A stretch of 64,000 nucleotides of DNA. Source: Karstenula rhodostoma CBS 690.94. Its lineage: Eukaryota > Ascomycota > Dothideomycetes > Pleosporales > Didymosphaeriaceae. Location of the stretch: assembly GCA_010093485.1 (NCBI GenBank), contig MU001492.1:2155122-2219121 (forward strand), given 5' to 3'. Numbering within the stretch: the first letter of the stretch is position 1; each line of letters begins with the position of its first letter. Positions 43,348-54,234 of the stretch are shown one piece after another. The notes below the pieces were generated by a model that was given only the letters and a program-made list of their open reading frames with translations, searched no databases and was not told where the DNA came from. The position numbers and the translations under genes are program-made.

Positions 43348-45293
43348 GTTTGATCTGAAGAGCTTTTGCGGGCTTCACCAAAAACACCGTCTCTCTGCTC
43401 CATCTTATATCTTTCAGGATCGAACTCCACACTCGGAGCTGAACTCAAGCCTGGAATGGGACCCCGTGGTTCTAGCGCAATGGGGCAGGTTACATTTTCC
43501 CCTCCGCGCCATATCTGCAGGGCCAAAATACGCTCGCCACGCTTCTATGGGTATGGACGCCCACATCACGAGCGGGAACATTGTCCGGCAGTTGAGGGGA
43601 AGGTCCTCCCAACGCGATGCTCGATGGTGCACAAAGCCGAGGATGTCAAGGAAACTGGCTGTGTTGGTACGTGGCATCAGAAGCTGACTTGTTCGACCAA
43701 TATATGAGTTCACGTGGCGGCGGACGATGATTCCTCAAAGAGGTTTGGTGTTTTGTGGGCGCGAGGTGCGGGGATGTGGGAAAGCTCCAGATTTGCGCTT
43801 GCCTTTGCCCATCGCGGACGCCTCCGTGTTTTCACATACAATCACCTGAACAAACTTCAGTTCTATTACCAGATCACCGGGTCTTGTCCAGCTTGGCGGC
43901 TAGCTTGCGGCAATATGGCAAATCTGCGGCCTCTACCTGCATCACTCCTGGGGTCGCAGGTATCGTGACCATCGGTTGGGCTTTGAGCAGTGTGGACAAG
44001 AGCACACCAAACAAGAAAGTGCATCTTAAGAAATATCGACTCCGCTCTCAATATAGGCCTCACAGCGCTCTTGAAAGAAGAACCTCGATCAATACAGAAC
44101 GCATTCAGAATAAGCCTTCAGAGCGCCATGAAATCTTCGTGCAACATCAGCACGAAATGGCTGCGCTAGCTCAACGCCACACCTTCCTGAATTTCAACAT
44201 ACGTAGCGCATAGCTGAGGGGAACTGCACACTGCACAGGTACTCATGGTAGCGGAGCAATGACCAGGTATTGTCTAAATGAAAGTGGATATCCTCCACCT
44301 ACTGTGGTTGCAGCCCTAAGTAGTGGCAGTAGGTCCTCCGGAGCAGGGATTCTGTAATATTAGGAAATCTCCTTAATATAATAATATATACTATAAGGGG
44401 AAGAGATCTAGCCTTTTTAGAATAGCTTAAGCTCTTTTAAGTATAGACAGATTTCTAATAGAATACCTTTACGTTCGGGCCAAGAAGTCCCCACTGCCAC
44501 TACTTAGGGCTGCAACCACAGTATAGCTTTAGCGTCCCAAATCGATCCTCAACACCATCGCTAAACAGATGAAGCGGAACACTGCTTCCGCAAAGTTTCG
44601 GCCCAGCTCATCCGAGCATGCTCTCCTGTTGCGCGAAGGGTCGCATCCGATGCCTATGCATGTGTTGTTGCAATGCGGCTCGTTATGTGCCGAGTTCCGG
44701 AACCCTTACACAACATGCGGTTAATGCCCCAGTCTTTGATAAAGGAGGTACCCTCAATGTTCTAGACACCGTTGTGAAGGTGGGTACTGGCGGCGGCATG
44801 GGACCCTGAGGTCAATATACAGGAAGTGGGGAGATACGTGGAATAACTCTTTTCTGAGATTTAGCAGGACGTAGTACCAAGCGTTGTTTGGAGGGGCTTT
44901 CGACTTGTTGCGGAGGCTTCAAAGGCGCTGTTGCTAATAGAGGGAATAGTGATTCGCTTTCTATCATGAGATACAATCTCACGAAGCTGTTTGGATTATG
45001 AATGTTGTAAGGTACATGATGGGATGAAGCGTATGCCTAGCTGCGAGAAGCGCACGTGATATTACGTCATTAGCGTGCCTCTTATCAATGGAGGAATCAT
45101 CAAGCAAGCCTCCGCATCCGCACTACATCACTGTCACCCAAGTACACCACCCGAGAGGCCTCCTGAAGTCTCGTACTCACGATGCGCAAGAAGAATAGGG
45201 GGAAATGCACGGTCCGATATATGTCGCTACGCTTAATTACATAATTTTACATCTCTCAATCCCTAAAGACTGTCTCCATGCAACTTCGCCCTC
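43348..45293. other. Gene-free stretch of 1.9 kb containing MITE copy 2
   Basis: Contains the GH3 promoter and MITE copy 2. Frames of 60-150 codons at 43366-44213 have no family features. Nothing else recognised. Confidence 0.5.
44302..44521. mobile_element. MITE copy 2, 220 bp, TA target duplication
   Basis: Perfect 29-bp terminal inverted repeats (44302-44330 and 44493-44521) flanked by TA on both sides. The outer 17 bp (CTGTGGTTGCAGCCCTA) match copy 1 exactly. The inner 12 bp (AGTAGTGGCAGT) do not match copy 1's arm but are perfectly repeated in inverted form inside this copy. AT-rich, non-coding interior. Confidence 0.92.
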
Positions 45294-45838
45294 TTACGCG
45301 ACCGCCGACACCTCAGTAGGCTTAACATCGAATTCCTGCACAGGCGCAGTAAACTGGTTGTAGATGACCTTGTGCGATCCGGTGAAGTTGTACGCGGGCC
45401 TATTTGTGGTTAGTAATGCAACTCGTCGAGCTCAGTGTCCTCATCAACTCACCTGTCCTCAAAACCAGCGTACTCGAAGCTGAGGAAAATCTCCTGAGGC
45501 GACTCGGACTCGGTTTCGGACTTCGCGGGCCTCTCGCTGAACTTGGCAGCGACACCGTTGTTCACGCCTTCGAGGATCTGGCAGCTTTCGTACCAGTTGC
45601 CCTTCCTGTAGTACCCGGTCTCGTATCCGTTGCAGTAGGCCTTGACGCCGGCGATTTGTCCCTCGACGGTAGGAACGGTGACATTGAAGTTGTAAAAGCA
45701 TCCCTGCTTCGCGCAGCCCGCGGTCCAGCCAGACACGTGCCATGACCAGTTCTCAGGGATAGCGATCTGACGGGACTGTAGGACGGGCGATGCGAGCGCG
45801 GTCGCTGAGAGGGCGAGGAGAGTGGTGAAGGAGACCAT
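45294..45838 (-). CDS. Small secreted protein, AA1-like
   Basis: Two exons, 45453-45838 and 45294-45399, 163 aa. Signal peptide MVSFTTLLALSATALA. The mature protein begins near SPVLQSRQ and has four Cys (GCAKQGC, AYC, ESC) and two N-glycosylation sequons (NVT, NFT). The beta-strand-like pattern with W-SWHVSGWTAGC followed by GCFYNFNVTVP resembles the AA1-like/Alt a 1-type small secreted proteins of Dothideomycetes; this is a resemblance, not proof. Likely extracellular; possible role at the host interface. Confidence 0.75.
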
Positions 45839-46564
45839 TTTCGATGTATTTGGAAGGGTTGTTCGTTGAGGACGGATAGAAAGGTATGTGAAAAACTGTT
45901 GATTTGTAGGAGAGCTGCTTTGATTGCGACTGTGTGATTGACATATCTTGAGCTCTTGCGATGTTTATATTGCTCTACGAAAAGGGCCGATTTTTGCGCT
46001 GTACAATATTGAAATCCACGTTACACGTCATAAGTCAAGGCCAAGCCTTGTGGTCGACTTCTTTTGGCGAGATCAGCCCGAATAACGTCGAATGCAGGGT
46101 TGCCACCCTCGCCGAGCCCCGCCCGCTTTGCCCTGCATTGGGCACTCCCGCTGTTTCCATCGCTCAAAATAACATCATAAATCTACGCGGTGTACGTAGC
46201 GTCGTCGGCATTGTCCCGGGTTTCCGCTCGACTTCAACAGGTGCAGTTACTCTGCGCGTTTCTTCTCCCGCGGAAGCGTCGGGACATTGGGCGCGGACGC
46301 TACTACGTCACGTGCGGTTACATGCCCAGATGATCTTCGGCGATCAATTGACCGTTGCAATATTGGATTCATGCGGACATGCTTCTATTCTTTTCATATT
46401 ATAATTCACGCGTCATCATCGGCACCGAGGATTGTGTATGTATGCATTTGGAAGGGCGAGAGAGCCCCTTTGAGGTACTGCATGTCAGGTACCACAGTTT
46501 ACACGTCTTCTAAGACCCCCACCGTCTATTTTTCGTCTAGTATATACTTTTTCTTCTGCGCATA
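45839..46564. other. Intergenic stretch, about 0.7 kb
   Basis: Promoter of the secreted protein and 3' region of the Dabb gene. The plus frame 45961-46404 is featureless and not called. Confidence 0.45.
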
Positions 46565-47100
46565 TCATATCCCAGGCACTGCTACCCCGGCATAGCTTTC
46601 ATCCTCACTCGTCGTCACCGATCTACTGAGGCTACTCAGGCCTTTTACCACGAACTCGCACATGTACTCATCCTCCGCAGCAACCTCGAAGTCGAACCTC
46701 GTTACATCCTCTTTGAAGGGCCATAAGTATTGGCTCGTGACTCTGGCCACATTTAGTTCCTTTCCAAGTCTCTCGATGTTAGTTGAAGGCTTTACCGATG
46801 GTGCTCGTCACTGGCCTGATACTCCTCCAATGCCTTTCTATCCTGGTGGAAGCTGACAAGAGAGAACTCATATCCTTTGCTTCTCTCGATCGGGTCGGTT
46901 ATTGAGGGGCCGCCGACGAGGAGACGCCCGTTAAGCACGCAAGGGAGAGACTTCAGGGTCTTAAGTTGTGTGACAAAGGCTTCTTTGTGGGCCGTAGAGA
47001 CACGAGGAAGAAATTTGAAAAGCACTGTTCGGTGTGAGAGAAGTCTAGTGGTAGGTGAGGTCTTTAATATAGAATGTATACCGACGTGTACTACAGTCAT
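46565..47100 (-). CDS. Stress-responsive alpha/beta-barrel (Dabb) domain protein
   Basis: Three exons inferred: 47082-47100, 46796-47024 and 46565-46742, 141 aa. Splicing gives MTVVHVVLFKFLPRV at the start, the Dabb signature (H-x-V-L-F-K-F). GYEFSLVSFHQDRKALEEYQASDEHH is the family core, and after intron 2 YLWPFKEDVTRFDFEV ends the fold. The domain forms dimeric ferredoxin-like barrels; fungal members are found as stress proteins or as cyclases/decarboxylases in polyketide routes. The first exon is only 19 nt. No biosynthetic partner is adjacent, so the exact role is open. Confidence 0.83.
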
Positions 47101-47499
47101 GGCTGATATGGATCGATGGAAGATACGAATGGGGATTGAACATGTCCCAAGCGCAATACAAGGTCGCTATTAAGAGGAAAGGAATGTGAATATCTGAACA
47201 TTAGTGTGAGGAGAGACAAGGTAGGAACTTTTCGCGGGAAACCCGATCCGTGGGGGGCATGCGGAGAATATCCGCGGTGGCAACGGTCCGGCGGATTGCT
47301 GCAAAGGCACTTTATCGGCAGAACGGCCAGATGCAAAATACTCCGTGAGATGCGAAAACAGGTTCTTCTGGCCGGTTGATTTCATGTATTGTTGTGTCTC
47401 CCTACATCATACATTTGGCGATATCAACCGATGGGATCGTTGTGCATGTGATACAAATTTTTAATTTTTTTGTTTACAAAGATCGAAGCGCACGCAGTA
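47101..47499. other. Intergenic stretch
   Basis: Head of the Dabb gene to the tail of the oxidoreductase gene. No feature seen. Confidence 0.5.
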
Positions 47500-48579
47500 C
47501 TACAATGAATCCTTGACAATTAGAGCCTTCGCGCCGACCTTGCGTGCCTCTTCGTTCAGTGCATCTATCTCTGCCTGCACCAATGGAATGCCGGACCTCT
47601 CCCTCCGTTCCTGCTCCAGCTGTTCCAGTTCGCCCGGGAAGTAGATGCGATCCACTCCAGCAGCCTTTTCCGCACCCACTGTTCTACCATACAGATACTC
47701 CATCCTCTCCTTGAAGTCTTCCAGACCCATGAATAAATCAGGTTTGATAGCGACCAGGAAATGACCCACGTCAGATGGCTTGGACGGGTCGTATGGACCA
47801 GTCACGTGACCAGCGAATGCGGAGCCCGAGAGCACCCCAGAAAAAACATCCATCATGACTGCCAATCCTGAGCCCTTCGGGCCGCCCATGGGCAGCATCA
47901 CGCCTCCGTCGAGAGCCGCTGCAGGGTCTTCGGTAGGGTTACCGTCTTTGTCCAGAGCCCAGTCCAGCGGAATCTTTTCGCCCCGTCTCTTTGCTTTGTA
48001 GATTTTACCACGTGCTGCAATGGATGGAGCCATGTCGAGGATGAACGGATGGTCTTTTCCAGGTGCACCACATGCCAGTGGCGAGACGCCAATGAGCTTG
48101 CTCTTCCCTCCCCAGGGCGGCAATGCAGGACTGGAGTTGGTGAAGACCAAACTCATCATACCAGCATCTATAGCTTTTTGCACGATCCAGGCACTCATGC
48201 CGAAATGATTCGAGTGCTTGATGCTGGTCATCCCAATGCCGTAGAGTTTTGCAGCTTCGATGGCGGCAGTCATGCCTGCGTCTGCAGCCAGGAAACCAAA
48301 TCCGTTGTGTGCATCTACCTGCGAGACGACAGGAGTGATCTGTGTGATCTCTGGTGTCGCAAGAGCGTCCAGAACGCCCTGTCTTATCCGCTCCATGTAT
48401 GATGGTATCCGGTTCATGCCGTGCGTGTCGACGCCTCGCAGATCAGCTGCGACGAGGCAGCGTGCTACAATAGCAGAATTTGCAGGAGTCACACCGTTGC
48501 CGACTAGTACTGCTTCTACAAAAGCTTTGGCGTCGGCTGCATCGATATACTGCTTTTGATCTGCTGTGCCTTGGGCCAT
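47500..48579 (-). CDS. LDH2/MDH2-family NAD(P)-dependent oxidoreductase
   Basis: ATG at 48579, 359 aa, single exon; frame codons further upstream lack an ATG. Family features: GVDTHGMNRIPSYMERI (catalytic His), GFGFLAADAGM, SNHFGMSAWIVQKA, LVFTNSSPALPPWGG, and MLPMGGPKGSGLAVMMDV near the end. Known family members reduce 2-oxo acids (malate, sulfolactate, 2,3-diketo-L-gulonate, ureidoglycolate) with NAD(P)H. The substrate cannot be read from sequence. It shares a 286-bp divergent promoter with the Zn2Cys6 regulator and is probably part of the 47.5-54.2 kb cluster. Confidence 0.9.
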   Translation of the reverse strand: MAQGTADQKQYIDAADAKAFVEAVLVGNGVTPANSAIVARCLVAADLRGVDTHGMNRIPSYMERIRQGVLDALATPEITQITPVVSQVDAHNGFGFLAADAGMTAAIEAAKLYGIGMTSIKHSNHFGMSAWIVQKAIDAGMMSLVFTNSSPALPPWGGKSKLIGVSPLACGAPGKDHPFILDMAPSIAARGKIYKAKRRGEKIPLDWALDKDGNPTEDPAAALDGGVMLPMGGPKGSGLAVMMDVFSGVLSGSAFAGHVTGPYDPSKPSDVGHFLVAIKPDLFMGLEDFKERMEYLYGRTVGAEKAAGVDRIYFPGELEQLEQERRERSGIPLVQAEIDALNEEARKVGAKALIVKDSL

Positions 48580-48743
48580 TCTTGGCAGTTTTGTGGGCGA
48601 TTGGAGTGTTCGGGATGGAGAAAAATGCGAAGAACAAAAAGACAGGAATAGGAAGTTGAGAGACTTTCTCACATGAGTGCTTGACTTTGTGACGGGCGTT
48701 CAACAAATCGCTGCTCTATGGGGTTTTACCGTGGCGAGGTAAG

Positions 48744-48750
48744 CGGACCG
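48744..48750. promoter_or_regulatory. CGG-N1-CCG palindrome in the oxidoreductase/regulator promoter
   Basis: CGGACCG in the 286-bp divergent spacer. Zn2Cys6 regulators bind paired CGG triplets, so this could be an autoregulatory site, but a 7-base palindrome in GC-rich DNA can arise by chance. Confidence 0.22.
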
Positions 48751-48865
48751 AGAGCGGGGTTTCGCCGTGGTGACCGCACTACCAAAGCTTTCAAATTGCG
48801 GACCTTCCCCGTCTCCTCCGACCCACCCTTTGTCAACTGTTCCATACTCCTTACTACCGCTTTGC

Positions 48866-51095
48866 ATGGCCGGACGGGACTCGCTTCGCAATCCACGCCT
48901 CAGATTGGCGTGTGCGCGCTGTCAGCGTCGTAAAATTCGCGTAAGTGATGCGGTAGACGCGAATGTGACTGACGCGAGGCCCAGTGTGACGCGCAACTAC
49001 CCGCGTGTACAAATTGTAAAAAGGCCGGCGCAAAGTGCACCGATGGAGAGAGCCTACGACTGCGGAGTGTCCCAGATGACCCAGCTGTGTCGCGTCTGCG
49101 AAGGCGCGTCACGTGGCTCGAATCCATTATCCGAGAGAAACTGCCTGACATAGACTTGTCTGTTGAAGCTCCTATTGGAACTTCCGAGCCGCCTGAGGAT
49201 GGAGCAGGACCTTTGTTTGGTCGCGATGACCAGCGCAGTCTGTCTATGGAAGACACGACCGCGGAAGCACATCTGCCTTTACAGGTAGTTGCCCAGAACG
49301 ACCAGCGGGCCCACGAGATTGGCCTCATTTCTGTGGGTACCGCAGACCAGCGCTATCTCGGTCCATCGAGCGGCTACTTCCTCGCTCGCCTTCTGCTGAG
49401 CTGTTCTCCACGAAAGCACGATCGACAAAGGCCTCAGGACTATAGTGGCACAAATGCTACGAATTTGGCGCAGTCACTCATCAATCAACTTGTCCACACA
49501 ACCCCTGGGCCGTTGCCATTACCAGGAAGAGCACAGGCGAATGAACTAGTTCAAATCTACTTTGATACAATACATCCCCAGTATCCAGTTCTCCATGAGC
49601 CTTCCTTCATGCAGGGCATGAACAATATTTACGAGTCGCATGCACAGACGCTCGAGAACGATGCCTCGGTTGCATTCCAAGTCAATATGGTCCTCGCTAT
49701 TGCTTCAAGCGTACTGTCGTCCCGAGTCAGATCTCATGTACCCGCCGAATCCTATTGCCTCTCTGCGTTGCAGCACCTCGAACGGCTTAACGTCCAGAAT
49801 TCCTTTTCTGGTCTACAATGCATTCTACTGTTGCTCATATTTACGATACACAGCCCATATATGAGGCTGAACGTATGGTATCTGAACTACCACTGTATTG
49901 CCGCCGTTCTAGAGCTGGGTTTACAGAGAGACGTCACCACGTCGTCTGGCATTTCACTACTGGAGCAGGAGATGAGAACTCGCGTATTCTGGACCATTTT
50001 CACCTTAGATAGAACCATTGCAACAATGATGGGACGTCCTATCGGTCTGCGTGACGAAGCTTGTGACCTCAGGGTATGTGGTAAATTGCATCCTCACTAC
50101 CTCTGCTAACCATTTTGCAGTTGCCTCAAGATATTGATGACGACACGCTGATCGGCATGGAAGACATTAACGCCTGTTCGACCGGCAGCATGGCTTTATC
50201 CATTCATTTCTTCAAGTTGGCTAAGATCAACTCGGAAATTAAATATGTTGCAAACAGTATCGTACGCGAAGCGCCTTCGTACGCTTACCCGCCAATCTCC
50301 GACATCAACGCGTGGCGACGAGGCATGCTTGCGCAGCTTGATCAATGGGCTTCGAATATTCCGCAAGTCGATTCTCGACATGCGTACGTGCGCACGCTGT
50401 GCGAACTTCGTTACTACTCTATGAGGATACTACTTCTTCGACCCAGTCCTGCCATTCCGAAGCCAACATCTGAGTCGTTGACCGAGTGTTACGGCCTTGC
50501 GTGGCGGGCAGTTCATGTCTACGACAAACTCTATCGTCAAGACCTGCTCGTGCATGACTGGATGGTCTTGCACGGCATTATCTTTAGCACCATCACTGCT
50601 CTGTACTGCATCAGAGCAGTTCCAGATCTCGCTCGAAAGACAGAGCTTGAAGACTTCATGACCAACTTCAGCTTGAGCCTGAGTCTCGTTAGTGTAGCAG
50701 GGGAGCACTGGTCGGGGGCTAAGCGAAGTCGTCAAATCTTGGACGACATGGGGAGATCTACCACAAGATGGATGAAGTCTATCAAGACGAACAGCAATCA
50801 TGAGCTTGGGATTGGTGACCTCGGAAATGAAAGAACACAGGCTCCGTCTAACGTAAATGTTCCCGAATCAGCGTCTATGAACACAACATTGGGCGAGTAT
50901 TACCAAGGACTCGCTTCGGCCAACGCATTTGCAGATGCAACACCTTCAACTCTGAGTTTGGAAGATAGGTTTTGGGCGGACCCTCCCCAGCAGTTCGCAT
51001 TCGGTGACATCACAAACATTGATGATATTATGCACAGCTTGTTTGAGGACTTTGTTCCGCAGATGAACCCTCAGATGAACAACCTGCAAGATTAG
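48866..51095 (+). CDS. Zn2Cys6 transcription factor with fungal_trans domain
   Basis: Three exons: 48866-48940, 48985-50073 and 50121-51095, 712 aa. The zinc cluster is split by a 44-nt intron and reads ACARCQRRKIR, CDAQLPACTNCKKAGAKC: C-x2-C-x6-C-x6-C-x2-C-x6-C. A short basic linker and coiled segment (SRLRRRVTWLESIIRE) follow. The fungal_trans middle domain spans about 180-480 (YFDTIHPQYPVLHEPSF, FWTIFTLDRTIATMMGRPIGL). The C-terminus is acidic (FGDITNIDDIMHSLFEDF), a likely activation region. Placed between and divergent from the oxidoreductase and convergent (61 bp) with the dehydratase, it is the probable local regulator of the catabolic cluster. Confidence 0.93.
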
Positions 51096-51156
51096 TTCGA
51101 ATATTAGCAACGCATGCATTTACATACTACGCTGGTGGGCATTGGAAAGTGTAGAT

Positions 51157-53060
51157 CTACTCAGGTCCCGAAGCCGTCAAGAAATCGAAATCTGCTCCCT
51201 GGTTCGCCTGGTTGACTGATCGCATATACAAGCCCCGGTATCCTCTCGTATGCTGTTGTGCTGCCTTACTGATCGCTTTGGATTCTTTCTTCCTTGATTC
51301 AATCCTCCGCTTGATTTCATCATCTGGGACATTGAGTTGTAAGAGCCTCTTCTCGACGTCGCATACGATCTCGTCGCCACTTCTCACAATGCCTAATACA
51401 GACTCAGGATCCGCAGATTCTGGGGAGATATGCAAAACAACGGTCCCACCAGCTGTGCCGCTCATCCTCCCATCGGATATTCTTAATATATCTTGCACGC
51501 CCTGCTCCCCGAGCTTGCGCGGAATGGGGATCAAACCAGCTTCGGGCATCCCTGGATTGCCGACAGGACCGATGTTTTGCAGTACCAAGACGCTATTAGC
51601 GTCAACCTCCAACTCTGGGTCGTCAATTCGTTGCGCAAGGTCTGCAGAGTTCGCAAACACCACAGCCTTTCCTAGGTGGCGCAATAGTCTTCTATATTTC
51701 GAAGCACTGGCTTTCATTACTGCGCCACCAGGTGCCAGATTACCCTTTAGCACCACGATAGATGAGGAGGAGTATAGTGGACTGTCCAGTGGATGAAGAC
51801 AGTTTACTGGGCTGTTGCGAGGTACAGGAATATATGGCGCGGAAGCGATCTCCTCGCCGAGTGTCTTCCCAGATACGGTCTTGGCATCTAGGTGCAAGAG
51901 AGGCTTGAGCTCGTGCAATAGAGCTAGCATGCCTCCGCTGTTGTGGAAATCGGTCATGTAGTTTTCTCCACTCGGCTTCAGGTCGACCAACAATGGAGTT
52001 CTTCGGCCAATTTCATCAAATGTGTCAAGATCGATGGTCCCTGCGACTTCAGGATGTCTTCCGATGATAGCCATCAGGTGGACGACAGCATTCGTGGAAC
52101 CTCCAATTGCTTGAAGCACCGTGATCGCATTAAGAAATGATTCTCTCGAAAGAACTTGCTGCGGCTTGAGCTTCGTCGCAGCTGCTTGTACTGCAAGTTT
52201 CCCGGTCTCTTCGGCGATCCTCAAACGGGCTGAAGAAACAGCGGGTGCGGTGGCACCTTTTATTGGCATCATTCCGAGGGCTACAAGCACGCAAGCCATT
52301 GTACTGGCTGTACCCATCACACCACACGTACCTGCCTGGAACAAGTCAATATTCAACTGGATACTCGGGATTATCCGCTTACTGTAGGCGCAAGTTCTTC
52401 ATTTATCGCGGAGATGTCTTCCAAGTCAGTCGTACCGGCGCGGAAACTGGCCCAATTGTTTCTGCAATCTGTACAAGCTCCTATCCGAACACCACGGTGA
52501 CTCCCCGGCATCATCGGACCTGTTACTAAATGCACAATGGGCTTGTTCGCTGAGATACCGCCCATCAACTGTGCCGGTGTCGTTTTGTCGCAGCCTTTAA
52601 TCGAGTCAACATATATCACACTCGCTCGATGGGGGATCTTACCCCCAATCAAGATCACCGCATCGCACGGCTGCGCTCGAACCATCTCTTCCGTGTCCAT
52701 GCTCATCAAATTTCTCAAGAACATGCTTGTAGGGCTTGCAAAACTCTCATGCAAGCTAATGGTCGGGAAGTCGATAGCAAGACCGCCGCTCAACTGTACG
52801 CCTCTTTTCGTTGCTTCTATCAGCTGCGGAATGTTCGCGTGGCATGGGTTGAAGCTGGAATAAGTGTTGACAATACCGATGATGGGTCGCGACAACGCAT
52901 CTTCGCTATAGCCGAGGGCCTTTATGAAGACTTTGCGAAGGAAGAGCGAGAAGTGAGCGTCGCCATACGATGTCAACCCTTGACGGAGCCCTGGTGCATC
53001 GCTAGGAATTGGCGTAGTGAGGTCGTAATCGGCGTTCGGGTGCTGCTGCTGTTCTGCCAT
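51157..53060 (-). CDS. IlvD/Edd-family dehydratase, sugar-acid type
   Basis: Two exons, 52383-53060 and 51157-52335, 618 aa; the ATG at 53060 is used. Fe-S and active-site Cys occur in SSFNPCHANIPQL, GCDKTTPAQLMGG and TAGTCGVMGTASTMA (the last made by splicing). Other family motifs: IGGSTNAVVHLMAI, GMPEAGLIPIPRKL and SDGRMSGTAGGTVVLHISPE. Dihydroxy-acid dehydratases of branched-chain synthesis usually carry CDKNMPG; CDKTTP is typical of sugar-acid (arabonate/xylonate-type) dehydratases, which give 2-keto-3-deoxy acids. That, with the neighbours, argues for a catabolic role instead of Ilv3. The family needs a [2Fe-2S] or [4Fe-4S] cluster and Mg2+. No mitochondrial presequence is evident. Confidence 0.88.
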
Positions 53061-53223
53061 CACTGAATTATGTCCGAGTTGGTCGATTCCCTCAAATGTA
53101 ATGTGAGATGTAATATGCTCATAGGATGGAGCCTGGTGGGGTTAGTCGGACGGACATACTCCGCGGTAACGACATCACTTGCTAAGCCTAAGAGGGTATA
53201 AGGCCATGTGGGGACGCGGCAGT

Positions 53224-53236
53224 CGGAGAAATTCCG
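53224..53236. promoter_or_regulatory. CGG-N7-CCG inverted repeat in the dehydratase/SDR promoter
   Basis: CGGAGAAATTCCG lies in the 370-bp divergent spacer of the dehydratase and SDR genes; a CCGCGG also occurs at 53161-53166. An everted/inverted CGG pair is the classic Zn2Cys6 dimer target, and a Zn2Cys6 gene lies in the cluster. Binding is inferred. Confidence 0.33.
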
Positions 53237-53430
53237 CTACTACAAGGGAGTTGTCAGATGTGACAAACGCGGCGACTAGGAATGAATCTTCATCTTGAAA
53301 ACTTATCTTGTACGAATCTTGACATCACCTGGCCATTTTTGCGTTCCGTCATCCCAACAATCGCCACAAAAGCTTCTGAGTGATTCGCGAGTGAGAACAT
53401 CAACCCTAAGGAATTTCTCAGACAATCATC

Positions 53431-54234
53431 ATGCTGGACCTCAAAGGCAAAGTCGCACTCATCATCGGACTTGGCCAGACAGGAGCAGAAGGATGGGGGA
53501 TTGGAGCCGCATGCTCAGTTCTCTTCTCCCGACAAGGTGCCCTCATTTTCGGTGGAAACCGCACTCTTGCATCCACGACCAAAACAACACAAACAATACA
53601 CTCGGAAGGCGGAATCTGTGACATCGTCCCTGCAGATGCGACTGACTATTCCTCTGTGAAAGCACTCGTAGATGCGTGCCTAGCAAAACATGGTCGCATC
53701 GACATCCTCCTGTGCAACGTTGGTGTCTCGGCACCCGGAAACCCTGCAACAATGAACGAACCTACCTGGGATTCACAAATCAACATCAATCTAAAGAGCG
53801 TCTATCTAGCATGCCACCATGTCCTACCCGTTATGGAAGCCCAACCTACCGGCGGCGCCATCGTCTGCATCTCCAGCATTGCAGGCATGCGATACATTGG
53901 CAAGCCGCAGATCGCTTACAACACTGCGAAAGCGGCGATCTTGCAGTTTGTCAAGGCTACAGCTGTCATGTATGCAGACAAGAATGTGCGGCTGAACACC
54001 GTGGTCCCGGGGCTGATGGATACGCCATACACCAAAAGCCTTGCGGACAGGTACGGGAAGGACTATCAGGCTTTTAAAGAAGGGAGGGATCGACAGGTAC
54101 CTATGGGTAGGATGGGCGATGCGTGGGATGTGGCGAATGCGGCATTGTTCTTGGTCAGTGACGAGAGTAGATATGTTACTGGGCAGAAGATCGTGGTTGA
54201 TGGAGGAATCACGGGAAGTACTGGGAGGGCATAA
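53431..54234 (+). CDS. Short-chain dehydrogenase/reductase
   Basis: 267 aa, one exon. Rossmann cofactor loop GLGQTGAEGWGIG (an expanded TGxxxGxG), NVG after strand 4, catalytic Ser in ISSIAGM and the Tyr-x3-Lys pair in YNTAKAA. Near the end VTGQKIVVDGGITGS is the classic SDR tail. An Arg after the second strand (GNRTL) suggests NADP preference (inference). It shares a divergent promoter with the IlvD-type dehydratase, so a polyol or aldose dehydrogenase, or a 2-keto acid reductase, in the same route is likely. Confidence 0.9.
   Translation: MLDLKGKVALIIGLGQTGAEGWGIGAACSVLFSRQGALIFGGNRTLASTTKTTQTIHSEGGICDIVPADATDYSSVKALVDACLAKHGRIDILLCNVGVSAPGNPATMNEPTWDSQININLKSVYLACHHVLPVMEAQPTGGAIVCISSIAGMRYIGKPQIAYNTAKAAILQFVKATAVMYADKNVRLNTVVPGLMDTPYTKSLADRYGKDYQAFKEGRDRQVPMGRMGDAWDVANAALFLVSDESRYVTGQKIVVDGGITGSTGRA

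Noticed and set aside
51157..53060. Calling the IlvD/Edd gene the branched-chain enzyme Ilv3
   Set aside because: The CDKTTP motif, lack of a presequence and catabolic neighbours fit the sugar-acid subgroup better.
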